Of a DNA stretch of 64,000 nucleotides, positions 17,284-27,510 are shown one piece after another. Both the position numbers and the translations under genes were made by a program. Position 1 is the first letter of the stretch. The number at the start of each line of letters is the position of its first letter. The notes under the pieces were generated by a model. The model searched no databases. It worked only from the letters and a program-made list of their open reading frames with translations, and was not told the DNA's origin. This DNA is from Neptunomonas antarctica (GTDB lineage: Bacteria; Pseudomonadota; Gammaproteobacteria; Pseudomonadales; Balneatricaceae), in NCBI RefSeq assembly GCF_001305295.1, contig NZ_LJSI01000053.1, forward strand, positions 434,001 through 498,000, read 5' to 3'.

Positions 17284-19545
17284 TTAAAAATACAGGCTTT
17301 GTTTTTTAATAACTTCTAATAATTCATGTTCTTTAATTGGCTTACTATAATAATAGCCTTGGTAACTACCGCATCCTTTAAGCTTTAAAAAATCGTATTG
17401 CCTTTGAGTGACGACGCCTTCAGCAACGACCCATAGATCAAGATTGTTAGCCAGCGATATAATAGTCTGGACGATGGCTTCATTATTATGATCTATGCCA
17501 ATGTCTTGAATGAAAGACTGGTCAATTTTAAGAACATCTAACGGTAAACTTTTTAGATATTGAAGTGAGGAATAACCGGTACCAAAATCATCTATGGCAA
17601 GACGCACTCCCATATCTTTAAGAGTAAATAATTTATTTTGTGTTTCAGTTAAGTTATGAATAAGAAGAGATTCAGTGAGCTCTAATTCCAATTGTTGAGG
17701 TTTAATATTATATTTAAGAAGAATACGCTCCATCTCTGAAATAAAATTTTTCTGCTGAAATTGGCGAATACTCATGTTTACGCTGAGATAGGGCGTTGGT
17801 GGCGTGCTAAGTTTATTCCAATCAGAGATTTGCCGGCAAGCTTGCTCTAAAACCCAGGTGCCTATGGGAACAATTAATCCCGTTTCTTCCGAAATCGCAA
17901 TAAATTCATCTGGGGTGACTAAACCACGATCAGGGTTATTCCATCGTATTAGTGCTTCTACACCGCTAATTTTTTGGGTTGAAAAGTTTATCTGTGGCTG
18001 ATAAAAAAGTTCAAATTCCTGCCGTTCAAGGGCTTGGTGTAATCCATGTTGAACCGTTAGGCGTTCATCTGCTTCTTTCTGTAAACTCGGCGTAACAAAT
18101 TGGTAGTTATTACGGCCCGATTTTTTAACCTTATACATGGCATTATCAGCAAGTTTAATCAAATTTGATATCTGATCAGAGTCATCAGGGAACATGACAA
18201 TACCTATACTGAGAGTGATTTGTAGTTTATTGTTATTAGCAATAATCGGTTGCGAAATTTCATCAATAATTTTTTTAGCGACATTACTTGCACGTAATAT
18301 AGCATTATGTTTGTCTTCACCCAGATCTGTGAGTAATACGACAAACTCGTCCCCCCCCATTCTTGATATAGTGTCTTCTTTACGAATACATGAGGTTAAT
18401 CGCTTCGCCACTTCCTGTAAAAGTTCATCTCCGACCATATGTCCTAATGAATCATTAACCACTTTAAAGTGATCAATATCCAGAATGAAAACAGCACCGT
18501 GCTGACGGTTTCGATGTGATTGAACCAATGCTTGTTTTAAGCGATCTTGTAGTAAAATTCTATTTGGTAAACCTGTTAAGGGGTCATAGTAAGCCATAAA
18601 ATGAATATGAGCGGCATCCTTTTTCCGCTCAGTGATATCAGAAGAAACGCTGATGTAATGTGCTATAGAATTATCAGTATTCTTTATTGCAGTCAGGCTT
18701 AGCCATTCAGGGTAGATCTCTCCATTTTTACGCTTGTTCCATATTTCACCCTGCCAATGGTTGTGTTCATTCAACTCGGACCACATTTCTTGGTAAAAAG
18801 ATTCATCATGTTTTCCGGATTTTAATATTCTTGTATTTTTTCCAATGATTTCTTGCTCGGAATACCCTGTCGTTTGGATAAACGCATTATTAATTTTTAT
18901 TATGTTCCTGTTGGCGTCTGTAACTACAATCATTTCGGCACATTCAGCAAAAACAGAAACGGAGAGACGTAAATCTTTCTCGAGTGCTTTTAAGTTTGAA
19001 ATGTCAGTAATTGAAATATGAATACGTTTTCCTTGCTCATGCTGTTCTGGTACACAGTCTAATTTGACCCAAAATGGCTGGATTTTATCACTATGTAGTT
19101 GAAGCTCACATGTCTGTGGTTTTTTTTCAGTTATTAATTTCTGGCAACAGAAATAGAAAGTATCCTGATCTTCTTGTCGAATAAATTTACTGAAAAAATG
19201 TTTAAGGCAGTCTTCTTTTATTAAATGTAACATACGAACTAAGGTTTGATTCAGTTCAATTATACTGTAACTGCGATCGAGCGTAACATATCCCACAGGA
19301 GCAATGTCATAATGCCTGAAATGTATTGCAATTTCTTCTTTAAGTGTGTCTTGCAGTATATGAAGTTCTGTATTAGCCGTATGTAATTCTTCATTTTGTA
19401 ATTCAAGTTCAATTCTATAGGTATCCAGCTCATGTAATAACCTGAAGAGATCACTATCTTTTTGAACGTTAGTTGGCTCGGATATCATTTTTAGAATATC
19501 TTCTGCTCGTTTACGTAGGTCGAAGAACTTATCTCCTATTTTCAT
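17284..19545 (-). CDS. PAS-GGDEF-EAL bifunctional c-di-GMP protein
   Basis: 753 residues: an N-terminal coiled stretch (20-75), two PAS domains (about 80-190 and 205-310), GGDEF (about 320-490) with intact GGDEF and an RKED I-site, and EAL (about 505-750) with VEALIRW, SVNMSIRQF, LELELTES, DDFGTGYSS, KIDQSFI and VVAEGV. All known phosphodiesterase residues are present, so it may both make and break c-di-GMP. No membrane segment: a cytoplasmic sensor. It starts 3 bases after the CheB-CheR gene, so the two are one operon. Confidence 0.92.
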   Translation of the reverse strand: MKIGDKFFDLRKRAEDILKMISEPTNVQKDSDLFRLLHELDTYRIELELQNEELHTANTELHILQDTLKEEIAIHFRHYDIAPVGYVTLDRSYSIIELNQTLVRMLHLIKEDCLKHFFSKFIRQEDQDTFYFCCQKLITEKKPQTCELQLHSDKIQPFWVKLDCVPEQHEQGKRIHISITDISNLKALEKDLRLSVSVFAECAEMIVVTDANRNIIKINNAFIQTTGYSEQEIIGKNTRILKSGKHDESFYQEMWSELNEHNHWQGEIWNKRKNGEIYPEWLSLTAIKNTDNSIAHYISVSSDITERKKDAAHIHFMAYYDPLTGLPNRILLQDRLKQALVQSHRNRQHGAVFILDIDHFKVVNDSLGHMVGDELLQEVAKRLTSCIRKEDTISRMGGDEFVVLLTDLGEDKHNAILRASNVAKKIIDEISQPIIANNNKLQITLSIGIVMFPDDSDQISNLIKLADNAMYKVKKSGRNNYQFVTPSLQKEADERLTVQHGLHQALERQEFELFYQPQINFSTQKISGVEALIRWNNPDRGLVTPDEFIAISEETGLIVPIGTWVLEQACRQISDWNKLSTPPTPYLSVNMSIRQFQQKNFISEMERILLKYNIKPQQLELELTESLLIHNLTETQNKLFTLKDMGVRLAIDDFGTGYSSLQYLKSLPLDVLKIDQSFIQDIGIDHNNEAIVQTIISLANNLDLWVVAEGVVTQRQYDFLKLKGCGSYQGYYYSKPIKEHELLEVIKKQSLYF

Positions 19546-19548
19546 TAG

Positions 19549-22500
19549 TTACCCCTCCTCTCTTCCATTAGTTTCTGGGATTATTACTAAAATAGAATTA
19601 AGAGCTCTTTCATTACTAACGTGTTTAGGTATTGTTATAGTTATTTCACAGTTGGTTATTGATTTTTCAGAGGTGTGAATTTTTGATGTAAATATAATAT
19701 TTGTGCATTCTTCTATTATTATCTTTATTTGGTTGAAAATGTAATCGTGGTTAATGATTATATTTGGTAATGAATCAAGTAGTTTTTTCTTGTTCGGTTC
19801 ATTAAATAAGGAGAGTCCAGATTCGTTTATATTTAAAACCTGAATAAGGTTTTTAATATTATTATCCATTATTTTATTAGATTTTAAATGAGACTTTAAT
19901 TGAGCTACACTAATTAATTGATTATTCACTATATAGTTTTTAAGTTCTGAAATGTCGAGTTCTATTATTGTTACAGGGCAGTGATCAAATAAACTTCTGT
20001 AGCGTTGCTCGCTTTCTCTTAATTCTATTTCCACATCTTTAATCTTAGTTATATCTTCAAACGACATGACCACGCCTGCAATTACATTGTTTGCAGTACG
20101 GTAAGGAAGAGTACGCATGCGATAAAATTTGTTTTTGTCATCGCGTACTTCAGTTTCTATTTTCTCTAATGTTTTTAATACGATAGCCGCCGCATCGGAT
20201 AATTTTATGTTCTGTAAACTTGACGAAAGATGATCGATAGGGCGATGTACATCAGAGGGGAGTAGATTGATAATATCAGTCATTTTTGGCGTGTAACGTC
20301 GAATTTTCAACTCAGTATCTAAGAAAACTGTCGCGATTTGAGTACTATCTAATAGGTTTTTAATATCGTCATTAGCCGTAGATAGTTCATCAATATGGCT
20401 TTGTAATTCAGCATTAACGGTGACTGATTCTTCGTTAAGCGATTGTAGTTCTTCTTTGGATGTTTCTAATTCTTCATTAGTGCTTTGTAATTCTTCGTTT
20501 GTCGATTGTAACTCTTCATTAGATGATTTTAGTTCTTCATTCGACGTTTCAAGTTCTTCAATGGTTGTTTGTAAATTTTCGCGTGTGCTTTCTAGTTCTT
20601 TTCGTAAAATATTGTCATCATTAAGGTCGGAGTCTTTGGCGGTTTCTTTGTTATTTTCTGTATTTTTTTTCTGTACATTCTCTAAAAAAGTAATCATTAA
20701 TAAATCTTTAAAACCGCTAAAATCAGGCAGAGGTTTAATAGTAATATCTATAAATTTTTTATCTTCTTTATTACCTGTAATAATAGATTTTTTCTGTATT
20801 TCATTTTTTTGTAATAACGATTTACGTATGCTATGTGATAAAATATCTTTCAGCTCTGGTGTTCGTGCCATGTCTAGAATGTTACTGCTTGACCTGCCTT
20901 CTGCTGGTTCTAAATAATCTCCAAGACGGCCGTGTACATAAATAATGTTATGTTGGTTATCAATAATCACACAAGGTGCTATGTGACTTTGCTTTAGGAT
21001 TATTTCAACCAGTTGGAGTGCACTAAATTCTTCGATTTGTGTCGTCGTCGCTGGTAAATTTATTCTATTCATTTTTAAAGAACTCATAGGGTCCGAGAAA
21101 TGCAAACTTGACGTTGTAGTTTTTTTCTTATATTTACGTTTAAATAATTTCCATTTCTTATCTATTATTTCAAAATAAAGATTGGACTGGCCTGTTGTTT
21201 CAGAAGGTCCTAAAAAAAGAATACCGTCATCCTTTAAGCTGTAATGAAAGATAGGTAAAATATTTTTCTGTAATTCAGGCCCAAAATAAATTAATAAATT
21301 CCTGCAGCAAATAAGATCTATTTTTGAAAATGGAGGATCTTTTATCAGATTCTGAGTAGCAAAAACCAGCATGTCTCTCAGGGATTTATTAATGCGGTAT
21401 TTATTTCCTTCTTTCGTAAAATATTTTTTACAATACTTTTCACCAATTTCTGAAATAATAGTGTCAGGATAGACACCACTACGCGCATGATCAATGGCAT
21501 ACTCATCAATATCAGTACCAAAAATTTGGATATTAATATTACTTTTGCTTTTTTCAATACACTCTAGCAACGCTATTGCAATAGAATACGCCTCCTGGCC
21601 GCTACTGCAGCCGGGAATCCAAACGCGAATTGTGTAATTGTCGGGCTTTTTGAGTAATAATTCAGGGATAATTGAATTCATGAGTACATCAAAAGCTTCT
21701 TTGTCCCTAAAAAAACTAGTAACACCGATCAGTAAATCTCTGAATAAAATAGTTATTTCATGGTTGTCTTTTTGTATAAAGGATAAATAGTCTTTGATGT
21801 TTTTTATCTGGTGTACGTGCATTCGCCTTTCAATTCGACGGTAAATAGTTTTTTTCTTATAGAGTGAAAAATCATGACCTATTTGATTTCTAATCAGTAC
21901 GAGTATTTCATGTAGTATGTTATTTGAGATGGCTGTATTATTTTCGTTACTAGAATCATTCGGATGTATGTTTTTAATGTATTTTATTAAGCATTGAGGC
22001 ATTTCGTCAGGAGGTAATATGAAATCAGCCAACCCTGTAGCGATTGCGTTTTTTGGCATGCTGTCATATTTGGCTGACAGAGGAGACTGCACCATCACCA
22101 TGCCAGATTCTGCTTTTATTTCTTGCAGCCCTAATGATCCATCTGAACCTGTACCCGATAAAATGACGCAAATCGCATTCGAACCTTGATCTTGCGCCAA
22201 CATTTTAAAGAAATAATCTATCGGTAGCTTAATACGAAGGTCAGAACGCTCCTCTAATCGTAATTCCCTGTTGATAATGGACAGATTCTTATTCGGAGGA
22301 ATGACATAAATCCTATTGGCTTCGATACGTACGCAGTCAGTAATTTTGACCACATCCATTTTTGTTTGTCTTTGGAGCAATTCGGGTAAAAGGCTGACAT
22401 GGGATGGGTCAAGATGCATAACGACCACAAAAGCCATATTATTGTTAGTAGGCATGGATGTAAAAAAGGTATCCAGGGCTTCTAGACCGCCTGCAGAGGC

Positions 22501-22554
22501 GCCTATCCCTACAATAGGTAGTATTTCATTCATATTAGTTTTAGGAATAGTCAT
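19549..22554 (-). CDS. CheB-CheR-PAS fusion protein
   Basis: 1001 residues. CheB methylesterase domain (about 8-190: GASAGG serine, MHLDPSHV His, SGTGSDGS Asp); CheR methyltransferase (about 205-480: SAM loop [20 protein letters not shown]); a coiled coil (about 640-725) of repeated SNEELxS and TNEELxS units; a PAS domain (about 730-850) and a further C-terminal PAS-like segment. The fusion lacks a CheY-like receiver before CheB. Such proteins act with sensory proteins rather than classical chemotaxis arrays. With the GGDEF-EAL gene after it, it probably links a methylation-type signal to c-di-GMP (inference). Confidence 0.9.
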   Translation of the reverse strand: MTIPKTNMNEILPIVGIGASAGGLEALDTFFTSMPTNNNMAFVVVMHLDPSHVSLLPELLQRQTKMDVVKITDCVRIEANRIYVIPPNKNLSIINRELRLEERSDLRIKLPIDYFFKMLAQDQGSNAICVILSGTGSDGSLGLQEIKAESGMVMVQSPLSAKYDSMPKNAIATGLADFILPPDEMPQCLIKYIKNIHPNDSSNENNTAISNNILHEILVLIRNQIGHDFSLYKKKTIYRRIERRMHVHQIKNIKDYLSFIQKDNHEITILFRDLLIGVTSFFRDKEAFDVLMNSIIPELLLKKPDNYTIRVWIPGCSSGQEAYSIAIALLECIEKSKSNINIQIFGTDIDEYAIDHARSGVYPDTIISEIGEKYCKKYFTKEGNKYRINKSLRDMLVFATQNLIKDPPFSKIDLICCRNLLIYFGPELQKNILPIFHYSLKDDGILFLGPSETTGQSNLYFEIIDKKWKLFKRKYKKKTTTSSLHFSDPMSSLKMNRINLPATTTQIEEFSALQLVEIILKQSHIAPCVIIDNQHNIIYVHGRLGDYLEPAEGRSSSNILDMARTPELKDILSHSIRKSLLQKNEIQKKSIITGNKEDKKFIDITIKPLPDFSGFKDLLMITFLENVQKKNTENNKETAKDSDLNDDNILRKELESTRENLQTTIEELETSNEELKSSNEELQSTNEELQSTNEELETSKEELQSLNEESVTVNAELQSHIDELSTANDDIKNLLDSTQIATVFLDTELKIRRYTPKMTDIINLLPSDVHRPIDHLSSSLQNIKLSDAAAIVLKTLEKIETEVRDDKNKFYRMRTLPYRTANNVIAGVVMSFEDITKIKDVEIELRESEQRYRSLFDHCPVTIIELDISELKNYIVNNQLISVAQLKSHLKSNKIMDNNIKNLIQVLNINESGLSLFNEPNKKKLLDSLPNIIINHDYIFNQIKIIIEECTNIIFTSKIHTSEKSITNCEITITIPKHVSNERALNSILVIIPETNGREEG

Positions 22555-23215
22555 TTAGTTGATTCAATAATAGGATAATATTGTTCTGCCGCGATATGTA
22601 GCATTATCGACACAGTAAGCATGCTGTCACCCGCATGTGTAGGTAACGTATTAACACCAACAATACTTCCTCTATTCTTATATTTCACAAACCAATGCCC
22701 TTTAGTTAATTGAAGGATGTTATATTAGTCATAACAAATACTATGGTTGAATAAAATTAAGGTGTCAATAATTGCTGAATTTCGTCCTGGTTCAGATGAT
22801 TTAAGGTTGAATTATTCTGTGATAATATACTATCAAATATCAAATAAAATTTATTAAAATCAATCTATTAGAGTTTTAATAAGGACGTGCTATTACAGTT
22901 TTCCTGTATGTTTAATACAAAAGTATAGTTCAAAAATTTAATAAAAGGATGTAGCTGTTTTTTATTAGGCCACATCGCTTCTTTTAGTCCTGATGAATTT
23001 GTTGCATAGAGTGTTTTCTTGCTCTCAACCAAAAGAAATTTTCGCTTGATGGTTTAGCTTTTTTTCAGCTGGAAAATAAGGGTAAGCCAGATCTAAATGA
23101 TGGCGATAGGTTGTGTCGTTTGAAGGAGGTCGCAGACACGTATCTTTCAAGTTGCTTGTTCTGGTTGAATAAGCAGGGAAGCCGCTAAAATCGATCTTGA
23201 AACAGTTCAGATGTA
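22555..23215. other. AT-rich intergenic region before the island
   Basis: About 660 bases holding the promoter region of the CheB-CheR operon and the 3' side of the gene at 23216. A 65-codon frame at 23025-23222 lacks a ribosome site and overlaps that gene; it could be a transposase relic but is not supported. No copy of the tmRNA attachment site is present here. Confidence 0.45.
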
Positions 23216-23749
23216 TCAGCAAAAATCCTGAAATTTTTTCTTTAGCAGGTCGATATAAACTTCTACTAATACGTCAGTAATGCGCCGTCCTTGCGGATTA
23301 GGCTGTAATGACGGGTAGTGTTTGATCATGCTCTCTCGCTTATCCGAGTCTGACCGACGATCAATAGTTGTAGTGCGTCGTTCAACCTCTCTATAGGTGT
23401 CAAATAGGTTTTGAATACGCCATTCTTTAGTCAGCTCTAGCGTTTTACCTTCTGGGTTGAGGCTATCCTCTGATACATCAAACCCATAAAATCTGACGCC
23501 TTTGTCAGTAAGGTTTTTAACGAGTTCCATTAGCGTCTCTTTAAGACGTACAACGTAGCGCCGTTGTTGAATTACTGTCACGCTCTTCGTTTTATAGATA
23601 CAACGCTGGATCAGGTAGCCCTCTATCATCTGCGCTGTGACATCTTGCGGCATGTTTAGCTTTACACTGAAAGCTATTATATCTTCAATGCTCCAGCCAT
23701 TGAGGGCCATTAAAACGCCCTGATGATGGTTGTCTTGCGTGCTTGCCAT
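23216..23749 (-). CDS. Hypothetical protein
   Basis: 177 residues, not recognised. Charged and mostly helical, without signal peptide or membrane helix; a basic stretch lies at about 120-140 (REVERRTTTIDRRSDSDKRES). Preceded by a good AAGGAGGATAT-type ribosome site. It is the last gene before the first integrase remnant, so it may be chromosomal or belong to the lost left end of the island. Base composition is closer to the chromosome than to the AT-rich cargo. Confidence 0.6.
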   Translation of the reverse strand: MASTQDNHHQGVLMALNGWSIEDIIAFSVKLNMPQDVTAQMIEGYLIQRCIYKTKSVTVIQQRRYVVRLKETLMELVKNLTDKGVRFYGFDVSEDSLNPEGKTLELTKEWRIQNLFDTYREVERRTTTIDRRSDSDKRESMIKHYPSLQPNPQGRRITDVLVEVYIDLLKKKFQDFC

Positions 23750-23875
23750 ATATCCTCCTTAATGTTTAAAGGCTTCCAGCCTAGGCCTTAGTATCCAACA
23801 ATAGCTGATCGAATAACTATTTACCAACCGCACCTGACAGTTCACTTATCACTTGCTGATCCAGCAAGTCTTGCA

Positions 23876-24086
23876 GCGAGTTCTGGATAAAACAGAAATG
23901 ACTCCCCAGAAGGTCAGGTAACGCATGTATTACGATATAGCTTTGCTAGCCACTTTGTAATGAACGGTGGGAATATTGTAACGTTACAAAGGATTCTTGG
24001 TCACTCTTCAGTGAAGACAACCATGCGTTATGTTCACCTGTGTCCTGACTTTTTAAACGCTGCTATTAAGTTCAATCAGATGAGTG
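23876..24086 (+). pseudogene. Integrase 3' remnant 1
   Basis: About 210 bases match the last part of the integrase at 42247-43251, including the region coding for HSFA, ILGHSS and TMRY, with about 90% identity by eye. The 5' two-thirds of the gene are gone and small changes remove the start (GTTCTGGATAAAACAG joins unrelated sequence). It is the scar of an older element that used the same attachment site. Confidence 0.85.
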
Positions 24087-24206
24087 GTATCAGTGGGCTT
24101 AGTAGTATGACGTTTGCTAAAGCTGTTTTTTTATACTATATATCAATGGGTTGTAAGCCATCTAGAAGTTTATAAATAGACTGCTATGAACATAAAGGAG
24201 TGTCAT

Positions 24207-24974
24207 GTGAAAGAAATGGAATTGCTATCTAACTTCTGCTCGCTAGAAAAACAATTTAAATTGAATGAAAGAAAATCAGAATGTTTGGGTGAAGTTGAAT
24301 ATGGAAAATATATTTGTGTTCGTTTGGATGGTATAGGATTAAGCAAAAAATATCTCAAAAATGATATATCTAATACCAAATTTGATGGAGCTATGTGGCA
24401 AGCATTTCTATCAACATATGAAGCATTAAATATAAATAAAGATAAACTAGCAGATGCACCAAAAATTTTTCTGGGTGCAATAATTTGTTCCGACGAAATC
24501 TCAATAATATTCGACTCACAGTCGAATTATTGTGATAGAAGATTATTCAAAATAGTAACGACTATAGCCTCAACTTTCTCTTCATTCTTTACACGTAATG
24601 GGTGTGAACATTTTAAGAAAAAGCTTGGACATAAAATCTGCGGTGCATTTGATGGTAGGCCATTAGTTTTTTCAAGCGTGACGGATGTGTCAAATTATAT
24701 GACTCATCGATACGCTATATGTATCCGCAATTCAATGTCGAAAATTTTAAGGGTATCTGGTGTAGATGCGAGTGAATTATACTCAAGAGAAAATTTTAAC
24801 AACATTGATTATTACAAAAGAAAGATTGATGATTTGTCTCTTCAGGAACAATACAAGAGTGTCTTTGATAAACCCATCGTATTTTTACCAAATTACCTAA
24901 GGGAGATGCAATCTTACCGCCACGAATCAATGAGTCGCTTTATTTTAGGTCTAAATGGTGAGATTTTCGAATAA
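24207..24974 (+). CDS. Thg1-like 3'-5' nucleotidyltransferase
   Basis: 255 residues from the GTG at 24207, which has an ideal AAAGGAG site six bases upstream; the ATG at 24186 lies before that site. The protein follows the Thg1 (tRNA-His guanylyltransferase) family: VRLDGIG metal site (Asp41), CSDEISIIF (Asp96/Glu97), the RRLFKIVTTIASTF helix, GAFDGRPLVF, and a late YMTHRYAICIRN helix. These enzymes add nucleotides in the 3'-5' direction to tRNA 5' ends. Bacterial members are called Thg1-like proteins and can repair 5'-truncated tRNAs. It lies between an integrase remnant and an attachment site, the slot held by a membrane protein in the intact prophage. Very AT-rich. Confidence 0.8.
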   Translation: MKEMELLSNFCSLEKQFKLNERKSECLGEVEYGKYICVRLDGIGLSKKYLKNDISNTKFDGAMWQAFLSTYEALNINKDKLADAPKIFLGAIICSDEISIIFDSQSNYCDRRLFKIVTTIASTFSSFFTRNGCEHFKKKLGHKICGAFDGRPLVFSSVTDVSNYMTHRYAICIRNSMSKILRVSGVDASELYSRENFNNIDYYKRKIDDLSLQEQYKSVFDKPIVFLPNYLREMQSYRHESMSRFILGLNGEIFE

Positions 24975-24978
24975 GTGT

Positions 24979-25340
24979 TTTCGACACATGCAGTAAATAT
25001 CAAACTCCATACATGAAAAAGGTCTGGAAAACAGTCCCTTATCACTTGTGCTTTGGTGGCGGGTTTCGAACCCAGATACTACGCCTTTTGTTGTGCCAGT
25101 ACATACCATAATGCTAGGGTTTCAAGGCTTTATGGTTTTCTTTCAAGGCTGTTAAACCACTATATAACGCTATGTTTTCGACACTTTATCGACACGTGTC
25201 ATACCTATTCGCGTTTGTACTGGCATCTTGTTATGAAATTGTGCATTATCAAAAGCATAAGGAAAGCGTGAGTGAGATCCTGTAACCACTTACAACATCA
25301 AAACGCATGTTTATTTTCAACGGAGGAAAATAGCTGATGC
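24979..25340 (+). repeat. tmRNA-type attachment site, copy 1, with element left end
   Basis: 24979-25073 resembles the flank and 3' end of ssrA (compare 43831-43943): TTTCGACACATGCAG, a ssrA-terminator-like piece, CACTTGTGCTTTGG, then GGCGGGTTTCGAACCC. It lacks six bases of the core (GGAGGT). After the core it leaves tmRNA sequence (AGATACTACGCC) and enters a left end of about 270 bases shared with copies 2 and 3, which carries two TCGACAC boxes at 25176-25195 and ends with GGAGGAAAATAG. Confidence 0.85.
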
Positions 25341-25597
25341 AGTTAAAAAAATATACCATCCTTTACTATTAACTTTGAAATAAACTGGGAATGTAATGTG
25401 TTGGCGAATAGTCGGTTTACAAAAACCTTATATAGTCACACGCAGTTAAAGAAAGCAGGTCTGGATAATTTTAGAGTCAGAATATGTTTTTAAAGTTTTC
25501 TTGCTTATTTGTTGATTATTCAAAGTTTTTTGTATTTATATTGTTTATTTTCTTGTAAAAATTTAAAAAATACTAGTATTGTCTTGAGGATGTTTTT

Positions 25598-26914
25598 GTG
25601 TCTGAAAAAATAGCGGAACTGAATGATGGGTTTAATGATATTTCTTTGACTAAACTTAAGTTCCTATCCATAAGGAGGTTTAGTAAGAAGACTAATAAAA
25701 CAACAAAGCTAATTAATAATAAAGATTCTTCTTCTTATATAAAAGGTCAGAATAGAGACTTCGGGTTTGAACTTCTTGAGCCTGTATATATTCATAAAAT
25801 AAGTATTAGTTCTGAGGGTTATAGCAGCTATAAATCTGTTACTTTTTCTGGGGAGACAATAGGGAATAAAAAATTCGAAAAAAAACAACTAATCAATAGT
25901 GACGGTTCTTTTGATATTGTTATTAATAATGTGATTAAATCATTTGAATTTAAACCTGATAAGGATTATAAAAGCAGCCCTTTAATAAAGAGTATCGAAG
26001 TTACTGGGCTTTCTTTAGTTGAATTTAATATAGCAATTGGAGAGATAGCTGATATTGATGGCTATCATGCCGCCGCCTCAGAAAAGCTTGCTGGTATTAC
26101 GGCTGATTATACTAATAAACAAATGGGATTAGAAACTGTTGATTCAGAACTCCAGTCGCTTCAAAAAGAAAAAAGTGAATTAGAAAATAGTGTAGAAGAA
26201 CTGTATAATTTAATTGAAAAATCAGATGAGGATTTATCGGAAGTTGAAAGAAATATAGCAAGTATAAAGACTGAAGAACTTGCTGTTAGAAATCGTATTA
26301 CTTCTTATGAACAAAATTTGGATAAAAGTAAAAATGAGCTAAATGAGTTAAATATAACGATAATAAAAAATAAAAAAACACTTAATAGTTTAGAAAATGA
26401 CATTAATTTATTTCCAACTGATATACGTGGTTTTGTTGAACAAGGCGCTAGTAATATTCAACGCTATTTATTGCTATCTTTTTTGCCAATAGCAGCATTG
26501 TTTTATGTGACATGGTATTTGTTTGATAATGCAGCATTTTTTTCTGAGATTTATACGAATCTAAATTTATCTCAAATGTTTTCTCTCCTTATATCAAGAC
26601 TCCCATTTGTTTTAGTATCGGTCGCTATAATTAGTGCTTGTTATAAAATAACAAGTATTTTTGTTTCTGAGATTATGAATATAAATAATCAGCGGCTGAC
26701 ACTTTCAAAAATTAGCATTATAGCTAAAGATGTGCATGATTCTTCTACGTTTGACCTAAACTTAAGTGAATCGCAGAGATATGAATTCAGAACTAAGCTG
26801 AAAATGGATCTATTAAAGTCTCACTTGAAAGGTGATATTGCAGATGATTATAGTTATGTTGGAAGTCCTATTTTACAAGATTCTTTAGAGAGAGATGTGG
26901 AAGTTAGTAAGTAA
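25598..26914 (+). CDS. Coiled-coil membrane protein, unknown function
   Basis: 438 residues from GTG, with GAGGA seven bases upstream. Not recognised. Residues about 25-150 look like a beta-rich domain; 165-275 are a strong coiled coil (QSLQKEKSELENSVEEL and following); two membrane helices lie near 287-308 and 328-352; the last 85 residues are soluble. The layout suggests an oligomeric sensor or effector at the inner membrane. It is the sole cargo gene between attachment copies 1 and 2. Strongly AT-rich, unlike the chromosome. A defence role is inference from position only. Confidence 0.7.
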   Translation: MSEKIAELNDGFNDISLTKLKFLSIRRFSKKTNKTTKLINNKDSSSYIKGQNRDFGFELLEPVYIHKISISSEGYSSYKSVTFSGETIGNKKFEKKQLINSDGSFDIVINNVIKSFEFKPDKDYKSSPLIKSIEVTGLSLVEFNIAIGEIADIDGYHAAASEKLAGITADYTNKQMGLETVDSELQSLQKEKSELENSVEELYNLIEKSDEDLSEVERNIASIKTEELAVRNRITSYEQNLDKSKNELNELNITIIKNKKTLNSLENDINLFPTDIRGFVEQGASNIQRYLLLSFLPIAALFYVTWYLFDNAAFFSEIYTNLNLSQMFSLLISRLPFVLVSVAIISACYKITSIFVSEIMNINNQRLTLSKISIIAKDVHDSSTFDLNLSESQRYEFRTKLKMDLLKSHLKGDIADDYSYVGSPILQDSLERDVEVSK

Positions 26915-26959
26915 CGATTTATTTGTAAATTTATATACGAATATTTTTGTGAGTTGTGA

Positions 26960-26987
26960 AATCATCCTTATTAAATTAAGGATGATT
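26960..26987 (+). terminator. Terminator-like hairpin after the coiled-coil gene
   Basis: Perfect 11-base inverted repeat, AATCATCCTTA and TAAGGATGATT, with a six-base loop, 46 bases after the stop codon. No T-run follows. Confidence 0.6.
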
Positions 26988-27138
26988 CGATTAAGTAAAT
27001 GATGGATTGGTATGAGTTATTTATGCTGCTGGTAGCTATGAAAAATGAGCTTAATCGTAAGTTCCAAAAGGTATTAGAATCCCCCTGTATTTGGTGTCTA
27101 TCCCTGCTTTATTTCTTGCCTCTTCTTGTTCCTAACCA

Positions 27139-27460
27139 TTAAAACGAATCTCTTAATGCGTTTTTAAATTGTGTCCATTTCGTATCAAAAATCATGTTTC
27201 CGCTGTATTGAACCATCCAATAAACATCATCCTTTTTCCAAATAAATTGCCAGCTTGAGCAGTATCTGTTTTTTCTCACTAGGATGTATTTGCATGTGCT
27301 TTTACTTCTTATATTTATGTCTGGATTTCCCCATGCTCGGATCACGGCGTTAACGTTTGATCCAGGCGGGGCCAGCTGTCCATCGGGTAGCCTGATAATG
27401 GCAGATGAAGCAAATGCGTTTAGTGATAGTGTTAGTAAAACTATAACCGTGATTGTGCAA
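27139..27460 (-). pseudogene. Secreted-protein gene, copy 1, start lost
   Basis: Homologous to the intact gene at 34189-34515 through the mature region (LPDGQLAPPG, NAVIRAWGNPD, CKYILVRKNRYCSS). The native ATG and first codons are replaced at the junction with an integrase scar, so the frame only continues upstream into unrelated sequence (to 27519). It may be silent. The family is not recognised: a small exported protein with two cysteines, loosely like BamE/DUF2845 folds. Confidence 0.65.
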
Positions 27461-27470
27461 GCATGTGATT

Positions 27471-27509
27471 TTTTTTTAAGCGATCCAATTAAGTACAATC
27501 TGATAAGTG
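27471..27509 (+). pseudogene. Integrase 3' remnant 2, about 39 bases
   Basis: TTTTTAAGCGATCC, ATTAAGTACAATC and TGATAAGTG align with the last coding stretch of the integrase at about 43193-43231 (TTTTTAAACGATGC, ATTAAGTACAATC, CGATGAGTG). All upstream phage sequence has been deleted, joining this end directly to secreted-protein copy 1. Confidence 0.7.
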
Positions 27510-27510
27510 G

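Noticed and set aside
20420-20917. Long plus-strand frame of Ser-rich repeats
   Set aside because: It is the antisense of the CheB-CheR coiled-coil repeats; codon pattern and motifs support only the minus strand.
23025-23222. 65-codon minus-strand frame that looked like a transposase fragment
   Set aside because: No ribosome site, overlaps the gene at 23216, and no motif could be tied to a transposase family.
25053-25271. Repeated 70-codon frames at the att copies (also 31183)
   Set aside because: They read through tmRNA-derived att sequence and arm boxes, so their similarity reflects the DNA repeat and not a protein.
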